48,328 bases of DNA. Origin: a gamma proteobacterium endosymbiont of Lamellibrachia anaximandri (GTDB lineage Bacteria > Pseudomonadota > Gammaproteobacteria > Chromatiales > Chromatiaceae). Within the stretch, counting starts at the first letter, position 1; each line of letters opens with the position of its first letter. The DNA lies in assembly GCA_016756835.1 (NCBI GenBank), contig JAESPE010000014.1:1-48328 (forward strand), given 5' to 3'. Below the pieces are notes generated by a model that saw only the letters and a list, made by a program, of their open reading frames with translations, ran no database searches and was not told where the DNA came from. Shown here in pieces: positions 46,698 to 48,328 of this stretch. The translations under genes were made by a program, and so were the position numbers.

Positions 46698-47708
46698 CTA
46701 CTCAGACATCAGTTTCTCGATAACGGCATTGGTTGCAGCGATCAGAGCATCGGCATCCGTGTCGGTGATCTTTTTGCCGCGCTGGGCCTCAATGGCGCTG
46801 ATCAGCGCATAGAGTCTGTTGACGGCTGAGACATCATTGTCGGTGTTTACGTCATCCAGTGCGCCGATCGCGGCATCGAGCTTTGCGTCCAGGCTGTTGG
46901 CGAGGCCTTCCTGGATATTGAGCGTAACAATCGATTCGACCACTTCGGTGAGCATATCTGCAGGTGGAACGCCCTCCATGTGCAGGCGTTTTACATCCAC
47001 CTCCGAGATTGCCTGATCATAGATGCGAATGTCATCGATGTCTCCACTCCAGTATCTCCGCTGAAGGGAATCTGATGAGAAGCTGTATCCGAACAGCAGG
47101 CTGGTATTGTTGTAGACGGTCTTTACATCGTCCGCTGATTCAGACAACTCGCCGTCGACCCAGAGTTCGCCGTCACTGCCATTTTTATTGATGACGACGT
47201 GATGCCATGCGCTGTCTCTGAAATCCGCTGTGGAATCTATGAGATACGTGCCGTCGACGCCTACGCTGCCATAGCCTTCATGGGTCTTGAATCTGATTTC
47301 TCCTGTCAGTCTTGGCGGATTTACAGGTCCGATGCTCAAGTAGAAATCATGATAAGGAGTCGTTTTATCGATGATCTTCTGGCCATAACTGAGACTCCAG
47401 TCGCCGCCTCCGTCATTCAGGAACCAGAGGCTGACCGAGTAGCTGGGCCAGGAGGGGAAATTCAGGCTTGTTCCGATCTCGATATAGTCACCATAGCCAT
47501 CAAAATGGTAGGCGTTGTCCGCATTGCCGAACCGGTCGAATGTCAATGCGGTATCTCCATGAATCGTCCCGTCATGACCATTAGAGGTTTCATCGTTTGC
47601 ATTGCCGTTGAAGGGGTAGTCGGCCACCAGACTGCCGGATAGGTCGGCATTCGCCATGCCGGAAATCAGCAGCGCTGTGGCAAGTGCTGTAAATTTGGAA
47701 AACCGCAT
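46698..47708 (-). CDS. Secreted LamG-domain protein with C-terminal helical (FIMAH-like) repeat
   Basis: A 336-residue exported protein. A signal peptide (FSKFTALATALLISGMANA, residues 3-21) leads into a LamG/concanavalin-A-like domain (about 25-255): VADYPFNGNANDETSNGHDG, YHFDGYGDYIEIG, VSLWFLNDGG, WHHVVINKNGSDGELWVDGEL, GDIDDIRIYDQAIS. The end (about 262-336) is helical, with EGLANSLDAKLDAAIGAL and AINAL-type spacing, resembling the FIMAH domain of secreted enzymes. No catalytic residues are evident, so carbohydrate or surface binding is likely. Start at ATG 47708 has AAGGAG 6 nt upstream; a frame from 47759 would add 17 residues. Confidence 0.82.
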   Translation of the reverse strand: MRFSKFTALATALLISGMANADLSGSLVADYPFNGNANDETSNGHDGTIHGDTALTFDRFGNADNAYHFDGYGDYIEIGTSLNFPSWPSYSVSLWFLNDGGGDWSLSYGQKIIDKTTPYHDFYLSIGPVNPPRLTGEIRFKTHEGYGSVGVDGTYLIDSTADFRDSAWHHVVINKNGSDGELWVDGELSESADDVKTVYNNTSLLFGYSFSSDSLQRRYWSGDIDDIRIYDQAISEVDVKRLHMEGVPPADMLTEVVESIVTLNIQEGLANSLDAKLDAAIGALDDVNTDNDVSAVNRLYALISAIEAQRGKKITDTDADALIAATNAVIEKLMSE

Positions 47709-48107
47709 TGTTAACTCCTTGTCTCTGCATAGGGCGTGGATTGCACGAACTATTTTCAAGACAAAGTTAATGAGTCAACGAGGGACAGTAGTTTGTTCTC
47801 CGGGGGTGCGTAAGGAGTTTTGGAAAACCGGGAGGCTATCCAGCGCCCCCAGACATCTCCGTTTCGATCTCACCCTACTCTCTCTCCCCCGACGTAACGC
47901 CGCTCTGCTCAAGTGGCGCCTGCGCGGGAGGTTTTCGATGAGCCGAAGAGCATTCGCCTAATTAAATTATAGTCCGTGAATCCGCTCTTCGTGAAAGTCC
48001 GAGTGTTTTAGTGGGAATTAACTTTTATCAAAGCAGCACAATACAGGCTCTGGTACATTGCCCACCGTTTGATGATTGGAAAATTTGAATTCATTAAGGA
48101 ATCACAG
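47709..48107. other. 399-bp gap before the NorE-like gene
   Basis: No convincing gene. It includes a C-rich stretch near 47845-47925, then AT-rich DNA with AATTAAATTATAG (about 47959-47975) and a TTTTATCAAAG half-site at about 48022. I looked for a complete TTGAT-N4-ATCAA site and did not find one. AAGGAATCACAG precedes the ATG at 48108. Confidence 0.3.
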
Positions 48108-48248
48108 ATGACAGCAGCAGTTGCAGTCGCAGAAAAACAGAATCGATACCCGCCCGGTGACCTGGTAATCTGGATCTTCATCCTTGCGGAGTTGTTGGTT
48201 TTCGCCGCGTTCGCTGCCAGCCATGGAGAGCGAAGCGAAGGCTGGTAG
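48108..48248 (+). pseudogene. N-terminal fragment of NorE-like / cytochrome oxidase subunit III family protein
   Basis: The 46 codons begin with a polar leader, then RYPPGDLVIWIFILAELLVF, the first membrane helix of the NorE-like heme-copper oxidase subunit III family, whose members normally have about 190-210 residues and five helices. After FAAFAA the reading changes abruptly to SHGERSEGW and a stop. From about 48217 the DNA is GC-rich and unlike a membrane protein in any frame. An insertion in the gene, a recombination joint, or an assembly joint would all explain this; the window ends 80 bp on, so I cannot decide. AAGGAA is a good ribosome site, so the original gene was real. Confidence 0.55.
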
Positions 48249-48328
48249 TCCCCGGTAGCCGCGAGGCCGCACTGCTTACCCGGCGTGCCTTGCGCCAGAG
48301 GGGAAGCAAAGTAGGCATCCGAGCGCGG
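48217..48328. other. Unidentified GC-rich segment at the right edge
   Basis: Begins with a hairpin (CCAGCC / GGCTGG, 48217-48245) at the point where the NorE-like reading frame fails, and continues without an evident gene to the window end. Its composition differs from the preceding AT-rich leader. It may be the end of a mobile element or structured RNA; no terminal repeat or transposase can be seen. Confidence 0.35.

Noticed and set aside
48000-48107. FNR/Dnr-type site upstream of the NorE-like gene
   Set aside because: Only half-sites (TATCAAAG; TTTGATGATT) were found, not a paired TTGAT-N4-ATCAA.

Overview
The window comes from the chromosome of a Gammaproteobacterium. The gene blocks def-fmt-rsmB-(DUF4390)-ntrY-ntrX-trkA-trkH, dprA-smg-topA and leuS-lptE-holA are typical of that class. 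The set soluble pyrophosphatase + K+-independent H+-pyrophosphatase + PPi-dependent phosphofructokinase, with a bacteriohemerythrin and a globin, is best known from sulfur-oxidising chemoautotrophs (Sedimenticola / Thiodiazotropha / tubeworm-symbiont type). The lineage below class level is inference; no rRNA or tRNA gene was seen.

Layout. 1-7.8 kb: a solitary ParA-like ATPase and ubiD (both minus), then an RND efflux operon (membrane-fusion protein, pump, small cysteine-rich protein) and a small membrane protein, interspersed with three copies of a MITE-like repeat. 7.8-12.8 kb: a vitamin B12 uptake operon, btuB-btuF-btuC-btuD (minus), behind a clear cobalamin riboswitch with its own promoter. 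12.8-18.1 kb (minus): LysM protein, dprA, smg, topA. 18.4-28.3 kb (plus): def, fmt, rsmB, DUF4390, ntrY, ntrX, trkA, trkH, tightly packed with several overlaps. 28.3-28.65 kb: a gap with a candidate small RNA convergent with engB. 28.65-30.9 kb (minus): phosphodiesterase, moaC, bacteriohemerythrin, engB. 30.9-35.6 kb (minus): small hypothetical gene, PPi-PFK, H+-PPase, soluble PPase. 35.9-37.5 kb: adenylate kinase fused to an acidic linker and a long Lys/Ala-rich histone-H1-like tail encoded by 72-bp tandem repeats. 37.7-43.1 kb: YbeL-like zinc-ribbon protein (minus), globin, leuS, lptE, holA (plus). 43.2-47.7 kb (minus): secreted LamG protein, proA, nadD, rsfS, WYL regulator. The right edge holds the first ~37 codons of a NorE-like oxidase subunit III gene that breaks off into unrelated GC-rich sequence.

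Points that stand out: (1) the adenylate kinase/histone-like fusion; (2) a perfect 53-bp palindrome inserted in frame inside leuS; (3) a REP family that supplies the stop codons of leuS, holA and the WYL gene; (4) the candidate sRNA next to engB, in the genomic position where Spot 42/ErsA-type RNAs are found in relatives; (5) an NtrX lacking both GAFTGA and the Walker A lysine; (6) the pyrophosphate-energy gene cluster; (7) MITE-like repeats. All assignments are from reading motifs and context; no database search was run.
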